64,000 nt of DNA from Homalodisca vitripennis (Eukaryota > Arthropoda > Insecta > Hemiptera > Cicadellidae): positions 113,786,501 to 113,850,500 of the forward strand of contig NC_060213.1 in assembly GCF_021130785.1 (NCBI RefSeq), written 5' to 3'. The notes beneath the pieces are model-generated. The model saw only the letters and a list, made by a program, of their open reading frames with translations. It had not been told where the DNA came from and did no database searches. The position numbers and the translations under genes are program-made. Numbering within the stretch: the first letter of the stretch is position 1; every line of letters starts with the position of its first letter. This document shows, one piece after another, positions 39,045 through 52,135 of the stretch.

Positions 39045-39205
39045 CTGGTATGATTTGTTTATTTTAACCTACTTTGTAATTTTGTGTTAGGATGGTTATT
39101 TACCTGAATAAGAGATTAGATTTCAGATCTCAAAACGTAGTGCTAATTATTTTTTATATTAGTGAACTATGAAAAATGTCCGGAAAAATCCTGTTTCCTT
39201 CCATC
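39045..39205 (-). mobile_element. Half-copy of the 66-bp-TIR element
   Basis: TTATTTTAACCTACTTTGTAATTTTGTGTTAGG-like sequence is followed by an AAAACGTAGTG segment and AAATGTCCGGAAAAATCCTG. This gives the interior plus one end of the family; the other end is missing. Confidence 0.65.
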
Positions 39206-42200
39206 GTAAAAAACAAACTTCACGGCAAAATTCGTATTATTTAAAACAATAATTCAATAGCTATGGAATGATACTACATTATCTACCGACGTATATATGT
39301 ACACAAGTGCAAAATATTTTGGTTTTAAATTTATTTTTTTATCGTTACCGGTTACTGAAATTCAAAATCTAAAAACAGATACCGACATAGGCATAGTAAT
39401 CATTTTAGACTAAACTTTCCCTTGACCCAATGAGTAAATCCCAAATATCTCCGTACAGTTCGTACACGCACTGTATAATAGCTACGATAAAGACATAACA
39501 ATGAACACTCTTTAATATTTTTACAATTTCAGAATAAATAAAGTTAAACCTGGAAATTATAGCTAGCCTAGTCTCGGCCTGATAAATATAATAGTTATTA
39601 AGTTGAAAATTTCTTGTAATCAGTGTGTTGTAATTAACAAACTGGTCTAAAATGTTTATTATTATATTAATAAATGTACCGATGCAGCAAAAGGCTTAGT
39701 TACCCGTACTTAGGCACTTCGTTTGGTTACTTTCTTTCCCTTATCCTTCATATATATTCATCGTCTATTTTGCTGTCACATATTTGCGGTTGGAGTACGA
39801 GTTTGAAGTTTTATCATAATACACAAGTGTACAGTAAAGCTGACATATGACATGGCTTGATATTTAGAGAATAGTTTAAGATCTAATGTTATTAGGACGT
39901 TTAGCAAGTCAAGCATACTCATCAGGAAATAATATGAATATAATATAATGTCAGTATGTTGTGAATATTGCTTTTTTTTATTGAGTGAATATTGGGTTTG
40001 AGTTTTTACCCCATTTTACCTTTCGCTCAGTGCAGAGTCTGAAATCTGACACGTCCATCTGAAGGATTTAAAAATAATTCGGCGACTACGAAGAGGTTCT
40101 AAACGAACAGTTTGCCTAGTTTCGACATCAGATACACCTACACCACAAAATAAGTGTGTATGGTTTACCCAGTAGCCATACAGTGGGATCTAGATGAAAA
40201 GGTATGCTCAGTGCCTCATAAGGTGAATAATTGTGTTCACAAAAATATTTTAGACACGAGATAAAACTCCCATTTTTTTAGTTGTTACAGTTTTTAAACT
40301 TCGTCTTTTCACCATTTAGAACCTGATATTTGTTTTCAAAATAGACCTTATTTATACTAAACATTGAGTTATTAAGTTTTACTGTATAACTTAATTCAAT
40401 TTAAAAATATCATACGTTCTTTAAAAATAGAAAGACAGACGGTACTCTAAGCAAGAGAGCGAAGAATAAGCTCGAGAAGAATCCGTTTAGAGCTTCTTCA
40501 CCGGTTTGGACGAAATCTCTTTAGACGAACGTGACTCCAGATTCCAGCATTGACGTCTGTGACAGCGCAAAATTCCAAACATTCACTTGGAATCGATCCT
40601 TCCCAGCATAGCTACTTTATATCACATTAATTACGAATATGTTTACAGACATTTATAAGTGAAATATACAAAGTTCAACATGTACATCACGGTTAACGTA
40701 AAAAGTTAAGTTAAAACACAGACACGCTTAAAATTATGCAAAATAGACCGTATTATTACAGGAACCATTTTTTTATTTTCACCTATTGAACCATAATCCC
40801 ACAATATCTTACATAAGTTTCTGAAAATTTTATATAAAATATAAAACCCCTGTCATAGAAATAAACCCATTCTTTACAAAAACCGATGTTATATATATAT
40901 ATACAAAATATAGCATATGTTAGAATATGTAAATAAACTGAAAGGACATTCTACGTGCACAACATTTTTATTCAGGACCGCGACAACAGTACACGCTAAT
41001 GTCAGGTGGACCTTTACCGACTTTATAACGGCATTCTTGTCACGCAACTAAGAATAAGTCGTAATGTCCTTCCTTATAAAGTAAGAACACGTGCACCGCT
41101 TTTAAAATCTATAATTTCATAACAAATTAACTTACAATGTGTAATTATACCATTGAAATAAATCTAAATAATTCAAATTAAATGGTGTCTTTGATCCAAC
41201 TCGTAAGAATAACTCCAGACGAAGTCACCTATAGCTTGTAGACTTAAACTTATTTATTCCGAAATTGGAGGTGATTAGACAAAAAATACGAGATATAGAT
41301 AGCTCATTATTTTAGTTTTACCATAAGTACTATACAGTGCTTTAGGATCTCTCCGGATATTTCTGGGGATTTATTCTTTTGGTTAAGGAAAACAAAAACG
41401 TAACAAAACAATTGATATTAAATGCTTATTTTATTTACGTGTCTCTGTATATTTTACATAGTAAAAATAAAAGGTGCAAAAGATTTGGAAAAGTTGTTGA
41501 TATTGCAGCATTTCGTCAATATCCAAAACTTAATATCACAACAACATATCAAGTTTCAATTTGGCCGACGATTGAAATCTTTAAAGCTTTGTAAGGTGAA
41601 AACTAATAAGATTTAAATGTGTTTAAACACAATAATAAAAATGTGAAAATTTAAACTAAGCACAAAGCTACGCCATACAAGTCCGTCAGTATAAAAATAT
41701 TTACCGTACATTACAACAGTTAAACGCTGACATAAACAATATTATCTGGCCGATTTTTGTGTTCTGATTTTCAAAATGGCTGTTATTATTTCTAGCAAGT
41801 GTTGTTATTATTTGTTACAGTATTAATCCTTATACATTTGGTGCTAATTTCACGCACCCTAAGAGTATAAAGATATTCCTTACAGTCTACACAGGTTTCG
41901 GCACAATAAAGGTTGCGACTTTTATTCGTTTATTATATAGAAAAGGTAATTTAATAATGTTATTAGTCATGTAATCTCTTGATTTAAACCTCTAAAATAA
42001 ACAATTTTGTAAAATGGAACTTTTATCTTTACTGGTTCTGAAATAAAAAGAAAACCCAAGAAACGTACAGGTAAACTAAGCATTTCTGATTTTTTTTATT
42101 CCACTGTTTTGCCATGATCAAAGAATAATTTTCATATCTTCCGAGAGGTCCATTTAAATTTGTTATATAAGGTAATTGGTGCAATAGTTTTTTTTTCACT

Positions 42201-42221
42201 GATATCAATCTTAGTCGTGTA

Positions 42222-42400
42222 CTACTACCATAAAGTCAGTAAAATTATGTGCCGGTTCTGGGAACACGTTCCCATATAGAGAGCCTGGTATTGTGTACAG
42301 ACTCCATCTGTCACTCCATACATCACTCCCTCTCGTTCAGTTACAACATGTATTGCTTTCTTCTACAACATAACGTATTTACTTTTTACTACGGAATGCA
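42222..42400 (-). repeat. Inverted repeat pair, right member
   Basis: Reverse complement of 38696-38880 with moderate divergence. Confidence 0.7.
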
Positions 42401-43578
42401 TTCTGTATTTATTTACTTTATTTTAATTAAAAGGTATCAATAAGAACGACTCACATAAACAATCTTTTCTTACCTTCAATCAGAACTGCTATTGTTACTA
42501 GGTTACCAGTGTTTAAGAATAAGGTATGTACAGTAACCCCCCCCCCTTGGTTATCAAGATTCAATTTGCAGAAATAATTTTTGCCAGTGAATGACATGCC
42601 AGGTTGGCAAATCTAAGGACGGATAATTAGAACTACTAAATACGCCTGTACTCCTCTAAATGTTTACACTATCGATCCTGATTTAGGTTAGAGGATTACA
42701 TTATTTAACTCTCAAAACTCAAAACAAGAACTTCTTATTCTAAACTGAAATGCAAAATATATAGGTTACTTGCTGACCTAGGTACTCCTTGTTTTTTTCC
42801 TAGAAATACAATATCGTGGGTCAAAAGTTGAAGCTCCAAGTCATATTTAATAAAATCAAATCCTCCAAGTAAACCCATCCCACATATTAGTACCTTATTA
42901 AAACATGTAGACATGATCAAGCATTAACTTTTGGTTTCAAATTTGATGTTTCTGCATTGTTCTCGTTTCCATCGAGGCTACTCATAAGCCCATTGTTACA
43001 AGTTTACGATTTGAATACTAAAAATTACTGAAATAATAATTTAGGTTAGTGAATTGTCAAGCCAATAGGTGTAGAAGATCAAACTTTTGATTCATAAAAT
43101 TGCAGACAAGTTCGAAAAATGTATTCGGTCTTATCTCCTAATGTATCATGAATTACTAAACTCTAATTTTATAATTTCAAACAAAAACATGTATAAATGT
43201 TAAGACCTGCATCGGGCCAACATTAGACAGGCCGTCTATCAAATATCGCCATTTTATTTATCAAATGATAATATGCACCATATTTTTTTCAAATCAAATC
43301 AAAATCTTTTTATTCATACACATAAAACAATAAAATATACATTTCCATAATTTAAATGAATAATTCCCCATATAGACTATAGGTCTGTGTAAGGGGAAGA
43401 GTCCATCAATCAGTCTTTTCTTAATTGTACTTAATTGTTCTTAATTGTAATCGTAATTGTAATTGTGTACCATACTTTAACCTAAAGATTTACCAAAGAT
43501 CTGTTTAAGTAGTACAAAATACATTGTTGTAAAAATTGTATATACATATACTTACATACATGATACGCATACATACAC

Positions 43579-43687
<109 letters not shown>

Positions 43688-43839
43688 ATCTCTATACAGT
43701 TTAGGCACCGCTTAACCACCATATTACTATTAGATGGATGGAAACAATCCAACAGCACCACCAAACCACATCCCACAATAATAATTCCTACTTACACAAA
43801 ATTCCCAAATAATTTGCTATTAACAGGCTTCTTCGTAAT

Positions 43840-46836
43840 TTATTGGTAACTGGAACGAATCAGTGCCTCTGCAGCAGCATCACCCAGGCTGAGCAACCAC
43901 CGACCCACCCTACGCTTGTACTCGACTACACTTCCACCCTCTGCCTCCAATATGTGCTCTGGTAGATTTTTATAAAGCACATGAGCTATGTAAAAAGAGT
44001 TAAATTTTTCTATGCAACAATTTGGTCTTGGTATCTGATATCCAAACTGTATTCTATTTCTGGTAGTATAGTTGTGGTGAAGCGCTATAAAAATAAAATC
44101 TTTGTATTTTTGTATATGCAGTAAAAGAGATTTTATATATAATTGCCTTACACTTAAAACAGGAAACTCATTATATAACAGATTAGAAGGATATCTGCGG
44201 CTTTTCCTCAAAATGATCCTTAATATACTTCTTTGTGTGACCGCAAGTGGTTCCAGTACAGCAGACGACACTCCTCCCCACGCGAGAATACCATACTGCA
44301 GAACCGACTGCACGTAGGCAAAATAAACTGACCTAATACGATCCCCACTCAATACCGCGCTAAGCTGATTAAATGCAAATAACAACTTTCTAACTTTTTT
44401 CTTCACGTAATGGATTTGAGGTACCCAATTCAATTTAGTGTCAAAAATTACTCCCAAATAGTTGTATTGGTCCACACGACTAATGATACCACAACCGCAG
44501 GACTCGAAGTAAGGATCACCACAGGAGTGCAGTCTGAGGCATCTCTGACCCGGATTAAAATCTATTCTAGAAACAAATGGTAAATATTTTGTTTTTGTTA
44601 AGTTAATAGTCAGAGTATTGTGATCACACCAATTGTTTATTTTTGACAGATCTAAGGAAGCTTGTTCAAATGCCTCCTCCCACGTACTGCCAGATGACAC
44701 CACAGCTGTGTCATCAGCAAACAGAAACAACTTACTATTTATGTCAATTTTTGTTATATTATTTATATAGACTAAGAACAACAATGGCCCAAGGGTGCTT
44801 CCCTGCACCACTCCGTAATCCACATTTGTTTGGCTACTCTTAACTCCATTAATTGAAACAAATTGCTGGCGATTATTAAAATAACTGACAAACCAATTGA
44901 GCGCTACGTTTTTTACTCCAGCATATTCTAATTTTGATAGTAGTTTCCGCCTATCTAAAGAGTCAAAAGCTTTAGCAAGATCAAGAAAGGTGACCAGGAC
45001 TCGCTTTTTAGAACCAATTTCTGACGATATGAATTTAGTTATGTCATAGAGAGCATCTGATGTATTTTTACCACTCCTAAAGCCATATTGGTTATTTGAA
45101 AGGAATAAATTCATCTCTAGATAATTCATCAATTGGACTTTGATACATTTTTCAAGTAGCTTTGATACAACAGCAAGCAAAGAGATCGGCCTAAAATTAT
45201 TCATTGCTGATTTAACACCTGACTTATAAATGGGAACAACTTTGGCAACTTTAAACGCATTAGGGAATTCTCCTGTTCTAATACTACAGTTAATGATATT
45301 ATAAAGGGGTTCCGAGAGTGCTTGAATATTATCTTTAATTAATTTTGTAGGAATGTTATCCCATCCTGGTGAAGAGCTTCCTCTTAGACCAGCCACTATA
45401 TTAAAAATTTCCTGCCGTGTAACCGGGCGGAAATCAAACACAGCACTCGCGGCGTGGTCCGCGTCGTCCACCACCGCAGGGTCGCTGGGGTGCAAAGCTC
45501 CCGCCAGCATCGGTCCCACAGAGGCAAAAAAGTTATTAAATGAATCGCAGACATTTTCCACAGATGGCGATGTATCAGAGTTTTCCGGATCACAGAATGC
45601 CTCAACAGGAAATCGCTCCTTATCAGATGTCCTACCAGCCACCTCATTAACCACGGACCAGAACTTTTTCATGTTACCTGCAGTTTCAGCAATTTTATTA
45701 TTGTAATAAACAAATTTAGCTCGCTTTATCGTCGAGTGTAACGTGTTACGGTACCGAATAAATTTATTTCGCAGTTGAGTATTAAATGGCTCTTTTATTA
45801 ACGATCTACTGAGTTTATCCCTATATCGAATAGATTTTAACAAACCCATAGTTATCCATGGTTTTAATTTTTTATTTTTTGCGTTTATCTTTACTTTTCT
45901 AGAATTACGATTAATAACCGAGCGCAGAATATCAATAAATGTATCAACAGAAGCATTAACACAATTGCTCTCTAAAACAGGTTCCCAATTTGTGTCCAAA
46001 AGATCTTTGCCAATATTTACCCAGTCATACGTATTATAAAACGGTTCAGGCATTGAGTAGTGTGTATGTTTTTGTAAATATAGCTGGGCCAATACTGGAT
46101 AGTGATCAGTCACTGTAGTTTCTAGAATTATAGAATTAATTTGACTCAAATTATGAAATTTTACAAAAATGTGATCGATACAAGTGTTACTAGACGGTCG
46201 CGTTACTCTATCTATACACCCCACGAAACCTGCATCGCTCAGAATATCCATGTACCGTTCTTCCTGTGAATTCGAATTAATATTAAGAATATCACAATTA
46301 ATATCCCCTACTAAGAAACAAAGTTTGTTTCTGTTGATATTATAGTACTCATCCAAGGCGTCATTAAAGAGGACAATGTTTGAATTAGGACTGCGGTAAA
46401 TAGCCAATAATTGACAAGGGAGACCGGCCCAATTGAAGTCAAGAGATAAGGCGGTGGCCACCCCTCCAAGTCTCAGCTCACTGCAAGACACCGATAACGC
46501 ACTATCTATATAGATAACAAGCCCATCTGATCGATTAATGTTGTTGTAGGATCTAAATAATTTGAACCCATTCAAATGCATTAGTTCACTTTCGTTATCA
46601 AGCCATGCTTCTGTTAAGACTATGCAGTTGAATTTAATTTTTAAACTATCCAATAAAATTAAAAATTCATCTATATTTTTATTGTAACTTCGAATATTTT
46701 GGTGTAATATATTGAATGTGGTTCCGCGGTTACTAGTGGACCGCTTGAAATATGTCGAATTTTTAAAATTGTTGATATCCGAACAGGTTTCAATTTTAAT
46801 TATCGGCTCGTCGAGGGGATCGTCCTCTAGAATCAT
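43840..46836 (-). CDS. LINE endonuclease-reverse transcriptase (ORF2-type)
   Basis: The 998-residue protein is uninterrupted. The N-terminal apurinic-type endonuclease domain covers about residues 40-250, with HQNIRS (45-50), TEAWL (75-79), YRSPN (147-151), GDIN (177-180), an IDH at 220-222 and TDHYPV (243-248). The reverse transcriptase covers about residues 470-780, with GWDNIP, FRPISLL, LDLAKAFDSLD, VQGSTLGPLLF and the catalytic FADD at 706-709. A Cys-bearing segment (CGDPYFESCGCG) precedes YNYLGVIFD, and the usual LINE C-terminus follows. It would nick target DNA and copy element RNA at the nick. Motifs suggest the CR1/Jockey assemblage, but the exact clade is not certain. The start ATG overlaps a TGA in another frame (ATGA), as at some ORF1/ORF2 junctions. 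Confidence 0.93.
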   Translation of the reverse strand: MILEDDPLDEPIIKIETCSDINNFKNSTYFKRSTSNRGTTFNILHQNIRSYNKNIDEFLILLDSLKIKFNCIVLTEAWLDNESELMHLNGFKLFRSYNNINRSDGLVIYIDSALSVSCSELRLGGVATALSLDFNWAGLPCQLLAIYRSPNSNIVLFNDALDEYYNINRNKLCFLVGDINCDILNINSNSQEERYMDILSDAGFVGCIDRVTRPSSNTCIDHIFVKFHNLSQINSIILETTVTDHYPVLAQLYLQKHTHYSMPEPFYNTYDWVNIGKDLLDTNWEPVLESNCVNASVDTFIDILRSVINRNSRKVKINAKNKKLKPWITMGLLKSIRYRDKLSRSLIKEPFNTQLRNKFIRYRNTLHSTIKRAKFVYYNNKIAETAGNMKKFWSVVNEVAGRTSDKERFPVEAFCDPENSDTSPSVENVCDSFNNFFASVGPMLAGALHPSDPAVVDDADHAASAVFDFRPVTRQEIFNIVAGLRGSSSPGWDNIPTKLIKDNIQALSEPLYNIINCSIRTGEFPNAFKVAKVVPIYKSGVKSAMNNFRPISLLAVVSKLLEKCIKVQLMNYLEMNLFLSNNQYGFRSGKNTSDALYDITKFISSEIGSKKRVLVTFLDLAKAFDSLDRRKLLSKLEYAGVKNVALNWFVSYFNNRQQFVSINGVKSSQTNVDYGVVQGSTLGPLLFLVYINNITKIDINSKLFLFADDTAVVSSGSTWEEAFEQASLDLSKINNWCDHNTLTINLTKTKYLPFVSRIDFNPGQRCLRLHSCGDPYFESCGCGIISRVDQYNYLGVIFDTKLNWVPQIHYVKKKVRKLLFAFNQLSAVLSGDRIRSVYFAYVQSVLQYGILAWGGVSSAVLEPLAVTQRSILRIILRKSRRYPSNLLYNEFPVLSVRQLYIKSLLLHIQKYKDFIFIALHHNYTTRNRIQFGYQIPRPNCCIEKFNSFYIAHVLYKNLPEHILEAEGGSVVEYKRRVGRWLLSLGDAAAEALIRSSYQ

Positions 46837-46870
46837 TCTGTTATTTCGATGCCGCCGTCCGGTGTTAGGA

Positions 46871-48299
46871 TTATATTATAGATAATAATTTGGCGATTGA
46901 AATATAAATCTCTAATTAATTGTAAATTTATGTATCTAACAATGGCATATGTAGGCTGAAATCACATATATACTATACAAAGTCCTATCTTGTTTATTTA
47001 CCGTCTGTTTGTCTGTTGGGTTTTTAGAAAAATCTATACTTCTAGAATAAATATCTCAAAAACAAAATGTGCAACTTTCATTCAAGGTATGATCAATAAT
47101 ATCATATCAGATTTCAAAATAGCGGCCATACATAATTTTCAAACTGTAATAGCGCAAAAGCGGCAATTTTATGTAAGATTTATAAGGCTAATGAAATACG
47201 GGTTACTCATAGAGAAACACGTTAATACCAAGTTTATTTCACTACGACAAAACATAACAAAGAAGCAAAAATCTTACTAAGCAGCAATACTCACTTAAAA
47301 TCCACTGATGGAAATGATGTTGTTTAACAGCTTATTGCTTATCGGCTGATTGTTGCTATTTGAACACGCTATGAAATTTCTTCTGTTGTATTGCCAGTGG
47401 TTGTTTGAATTTAGTTTTATTTGTATTTATATAAATTTCTATAATATATTTTTCTTACATTAATTTGTCTGGTTTACTAATTTGATAAATAAAATCAGTA
47501 AAGTGAAACTTGCATAACTCAAAGTGTCAGCTTATTTTTATATTCAATAAGTTAAACTATACGCTTTAAGTTTTATTAAATTTATTTAGTATATGTATCA
47601 TATTTATTAAACTGTTAGTCATAAAAATCATGCATTCCTTTTGCATTCCATCTAATATATCAATTGTAGTGTCTTACATAAACTAAAAGAAAATACTCAT
47701 GAAATACTCATGAAAATCTTTAGTACAAATATACGACTGAGAATTATGAATCAAGAATTGGGTCAGTTTCCATTTGTTTTTCTTTGCAGGCCTTTTGTGA
47801 CCAATATTCTTTTGTTGGTTACAATAGTCAATAATTTGCTTCTGTGAAGTGACTGTTTGTGCATGCTTGTTGTTATTCTTGTGTATTACAACGCTCTGGT
47901 TGATTTGTGTATTTTAACCTAGATTGTAGTTATGTGTTAGGTTAGTTATCCAACTATAGAAGAGATCTCAAAACTTGTTATAAGTAAAAACACTATATTT
48001 TAAATAAAGTTAAACTGCCAGATATGTTACCTGTAAGGTACGCAACACTAAAAACGTATGCAACATATTCTACAAGCCAAGATAACATGATAGCCGTTAT
48101 CTAAAATGCTTACAGCCAAATTAATTTTATCTTGGTTATTTCGAATTTTCAATAATATTTGAGCAAACAATATTTTACAGGGGTAAAGCTGATTTTTTGT
48201 TCTAGTAAATAGAGATTTTTTATTCTATTTCTGGACAGGGTGATGATTATTTCCTTAGGTTTTACTTGAATAACAAATAATTATAAATACAAGTTCTAA
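46871..48299. other. A+T-rich stretch, no gene seen
   Basis: The segment at 46990-47270 is an open frame without recognisable domains. It contains TCTGTTTGTCTG followed by AATATCTCAAAAAC, a pattern of degenerate dispersed repeats. Positions 47870-48000 are a reverse-oriented interior fragment of the 66-bp-TIR element family (ACAACGCTCTGG, ATTTTAACCTAGATTGTAG, GTTAGGTTAG). Confidence 0.5.
47870..48000 (-). mobile_element. Interior fragment of the 66-bp-TIR element family
   Basis: The order of matching pieces is the reverse complement of 6735-6850. Neither terminal repeat is recognisable. Confidence 0.6.
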
Positions 48300-49645
48300 C
48301 TCAAATAATAACATAAATTCTTTTTACAAACTTATGAAATATTCCTTTTCTACGAAATATAATCAATTCCTGTCAAACTATAAACTTTTTAATAATAAAT
48401 TCTAAACTTGAATTCAACGCTCAACTGTGAAACTTGTATGGAAAATTGCACTAAACTATACCGAGCTCCAGGGTCATATACAATTCGAAGCGCAGCAGTA
48501 AAACAAATGTGAACCACGGGAGCTTTTGTATCAAGCCGAAGGTTTGTTTTATCTCTGTTCGGAAGTAGTAAACAACAGTTTTGTTCTCAGAGATAAAACG
48601 CGTCAGTAATTAAAAATACGTACTCCTCCCAGTAAAATCCACCTTATATTATGTCTCAGTGGTAAAACCAGTCAGTAATTAAAATACGTAATCGTTACGA
48701 TTACAAATCTGCGATAAAATCTTTATCTCAAACAAAAAACCATTAATTAATTACGTATTCTTACAATTTAATAATATAACAACTATGTCTCTGAAGAAAC
48801 ATTTACACAATTCAGGTATAGTGCAATCATTTTTTAATTTTTAAATATTTTTTTTATTAAATATATTTTTTTAACTTAAAATGTGTACCATTCATTTGAT
48901 TCTTTTCATGAAATTCAAATACTTAATTCACCATCATTAATTAATGAAATACATTAAAGCATATAAAATATTAATAAAATTTAAAAAAAAACCTTCATTC
49001 TATGAAGCTACAACTCATGTGCTCACTATAAAAAGTTTACATTTTTATTTTTATTTAGGTTTGAATACAATATTGCCCAAATTTCCACATTTTAATACAT
49101 GTAGTGTCGCGAGTGTGATAAAATTGTTTCTGTATTCAGGGATGATAATTTAAATATCTGTTAATGTAACACACACAAATCTTAATATCAATTAACATTT
49201 GAAAGAGTTACTAATTACCAGTTATAAACTGTATAAATGGTTTATCGTTAAAAACCGAGTAGTTCAATATGAACTCATGTTTACTAGTAAAATAATTTTT
49301 CTTCCATATTAATAAATAAAATACAGGATTCGTACTAATTGCTCTCTTTAGGAGCTTACCAAATATTTTGTTTAACAAGCCCTGTAAGGGATTGCTGATT
49401 TGGTGGGACAAGATATTCTTATCATATTATTATAATAGATATTTTTTACGGCAATAAAATAAATTGCATATGCTATGAATAAAATATTATATAGACTACA
49501 ATTTTATAACAATTCATAATGTATTATTTAAATCGATAGTATAACTTGAAATGAGAATCGATAGTGAAACATTAGATTAATTATACTAGCAGAAAATACG
49601 TACATGTCAGATGAGACAGTTGTCACATACATGATGAGGGGTGGT

Positions 49646-49690
49646 GAGGGTTTATTGAGTGACACTCACTGCTTTATTGGCATTATGACC
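49646..49690 (+). repeat. Recurring TTTATCGAGTGACA block (copy 3)
   Basis: TTTATTGAGTGACACTCACT followed by CTTTATTGGCATTATGA is the counterpart of 3554-3596. Confidence 0.65.
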
Positions 49691-52091
49691 CTAGTGTTTG
49701 AGTAGATGGGAAATATCATCGACAAAACATATATTATATGCTGCTCATGTTTTGTTATAAACAGTGTTATCAATATATACTACATATACTAGCTATACAA
49801 AATGTGTATTGTGTTCAGATTGTTTTACACCGACTATGGAGTACAAATAATATTATTTTGCTCGTAAAATTATGTTAATTCACACCGTTTCAAGTCTGTG
49901 TGACAGTAACGTGTAATACATTTTGAAGGATTCCATTTAAAAAATTTTATGATATTTTACTATAATTCAAGACGTACATCGATATTGTTTTATAATTTTT
50001 AGAAAAATAATTTAAAATGCGTTTAAAAACACTTTTATAAACAGTGGACATTTTTATGTATGTTTTTATTAATAATAAAATAAGATTTTTGTTAAAGATA
50101 GAGTCCTACATGCGTCCTTTTTTTTCTATTGATAAATAAATAAATTTGACATTTATTGGAATGTTTAGGATGTTAAGAATAGTATATATACGTATATTAA
50201 TAAGTCTTAACCTTTCATATAATAAGCTTTTATTAATTTCTAGGAAAACCGAGAAAAGTCTGGTGCTTTAATATTCACTGTTCAAAATCGAGATTTACTA
50301 CTATCGATTATTAACGTTCTGTAGGAATATCTTACATTGAGTACTGTGTATATGGCCAGATCAAAAGATAACATAATAACGTCCACTTCTGAAGAAGAAA
50401 TCTATTCTGTAGTGAAAGATTAAATGTATTGTACATGCATGTAGATCATACGATAAGACATAATGACAAAATATGGCTTAATAACGTCAAAATATAAAGA
50501 AATGATCCAGCATAATAAACACAATTTTGAGTATATTTAATACTACAAATATTACATAAAAATGTATTTCGGGATTTTCTTGTTACAGCCATCAAAATTG
50601 AAGCATATAAATAAATAAAGTTTCTTGCACAATTTAAAGCCTATAGGTCAGATAATTCTTGTCATACGCAATCAGATGGGCAGAAATGAAATTTGAATGA
50701 AACCTTGGGTGCTAGGCTTCTCTAACGATCAGCCAAAAAACAATAAAAGTTTACTTTTCAGAAGAAAATACAAACTTTCAAAAGGTTTTTCTTCAATTTC
50801 AAGTACAGAGAGGCGCTGATTTAAATATTTTAGCTCCTTACCCGTACTTATCTGGTATAAAGAAGACAAAAAAAACCGCTAAACTCCCTGGTACTCTAAA
50901 TATAGTCTACGTTATTATATTACTTGCAAAAGTATCTAAACCCAATTAAAATGCTGCTTTACTATTCTTATTTATAGATCAGGTTTATCCGTCCTAAATT
51001 TTATCAATTTATTTTATAAATAATTCGCTGATAAATATGTCACACTAATTGGAAAAAGGACGGCACGAGGTTGTGTCAAAAAATAAATGTTATATTCATT
51101 TCATGCGCAACTCACTGAGGAATTTCACATAGCTCAGAGTACTACCGGGAATAAATATTCTAATCATTTCAGATAAAATAAGGTATAGCTTTACACAATG
51201 TTATTTACTTTTAGGACTAATGCACTAGCCTATATAACTAATTAATGGGACAGTTTTAATTAAGGTTCATAATCTATTTATTGATGTAAAAGTCAGGCCA
51301 TTATTTGTTATACATTCATAACATACATAAATTTAATATTTGTTTAGTTTCCTATGAGTTATGATATCAAATAATTAATTCCGAGCAAAATAACCTTTAT
51401 ATGTATTCTTTCTTAAGCCATTATAATGAATAAATTGGCTTATTGGTATCAAACCAGAAAACTTTAGATGAGTAAAAGAGTTAAACGAAAACTATTTTAT
51501 GTAAAATAGTTGTGTATTTACTCACACTACTTCCTGTATAATTTACACCATTTATTTAAATTGTGTAAAATCACTGAAAACCCATTAAGTTCTGAAGAAT
51601 TTGAGTACAGCAATATTTTTATTATCCCCATAATTAGTCGCGGATTCGCTGGTAAGTGAATTTCACGGATATTTTTTTTGTTCTCTTCCTGTAGGAAGCT
51701 TATAAAACTGCACCTGGTCCCATAAGGACCATTTAGCTACTTCCAGAATAACAGGATATTCTGGATGGGTAAATTTAGGGGTCTCCTCTTTTCGAGATCC
51801 ATTATTAAGAATATATGCCACTAATCTCAAGTCATCTGTTCTCTGATAAAGCGTAAGCCAGCTCTGAACCAGCCTCTCCAGTCAAAGCAAAAAGGGAGTG
51901 GCCCATGCCTAGGCTAGCAAAGACGCAGTAGACTAGAGCTATCGAACTACCCTATTGCCCCAAAATCTCGACCTTTGCGGTTACCTAGATTTAAATTATA
52001 CATCAAGTTTTGTTGTGCCTAGTCTTGATTCAACTAGGAGTTATAATCCAGTCAGAAGCCTCCTTGGGTTCACGGATATTACTTTTACTTA

Positions 52092-52135
52092 TGACTCATG
52101 CATGAGTCAGGCAAGTCTCCTTCGTCTGTGAGCCA
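52092..52135. promoter_or_regulatory. AP-1-like palindrome in copy C
   Basis: TGACTCATGCATGAGTCA (52092-52109) is a perfect 18-bp palindrome made of two AP-1-like motifs. A third motif is degenerate (TGAGCCA, 52129). Confidence 0.4.

Larger units (their letters stand above)
38061..43285. other. A+T-rich stretch with fragments of repeats only
   Basis: I see no gene. A second inverted pair (38696-38880 with 42222-42400) and a half-copy of the 66-bp-TIR element (about 39045-39205) are present. A run of ten C lies at 42538-42547. Short frames at 41379, 42249 and 42735 have no recognisable features. Confidence 0.5.

Noticed and set aside
46990..47280. 96-codon frame near the LINE 5' end
   Set aside because: No motif; composition and pattern look like a degenerate dispersed repeat.
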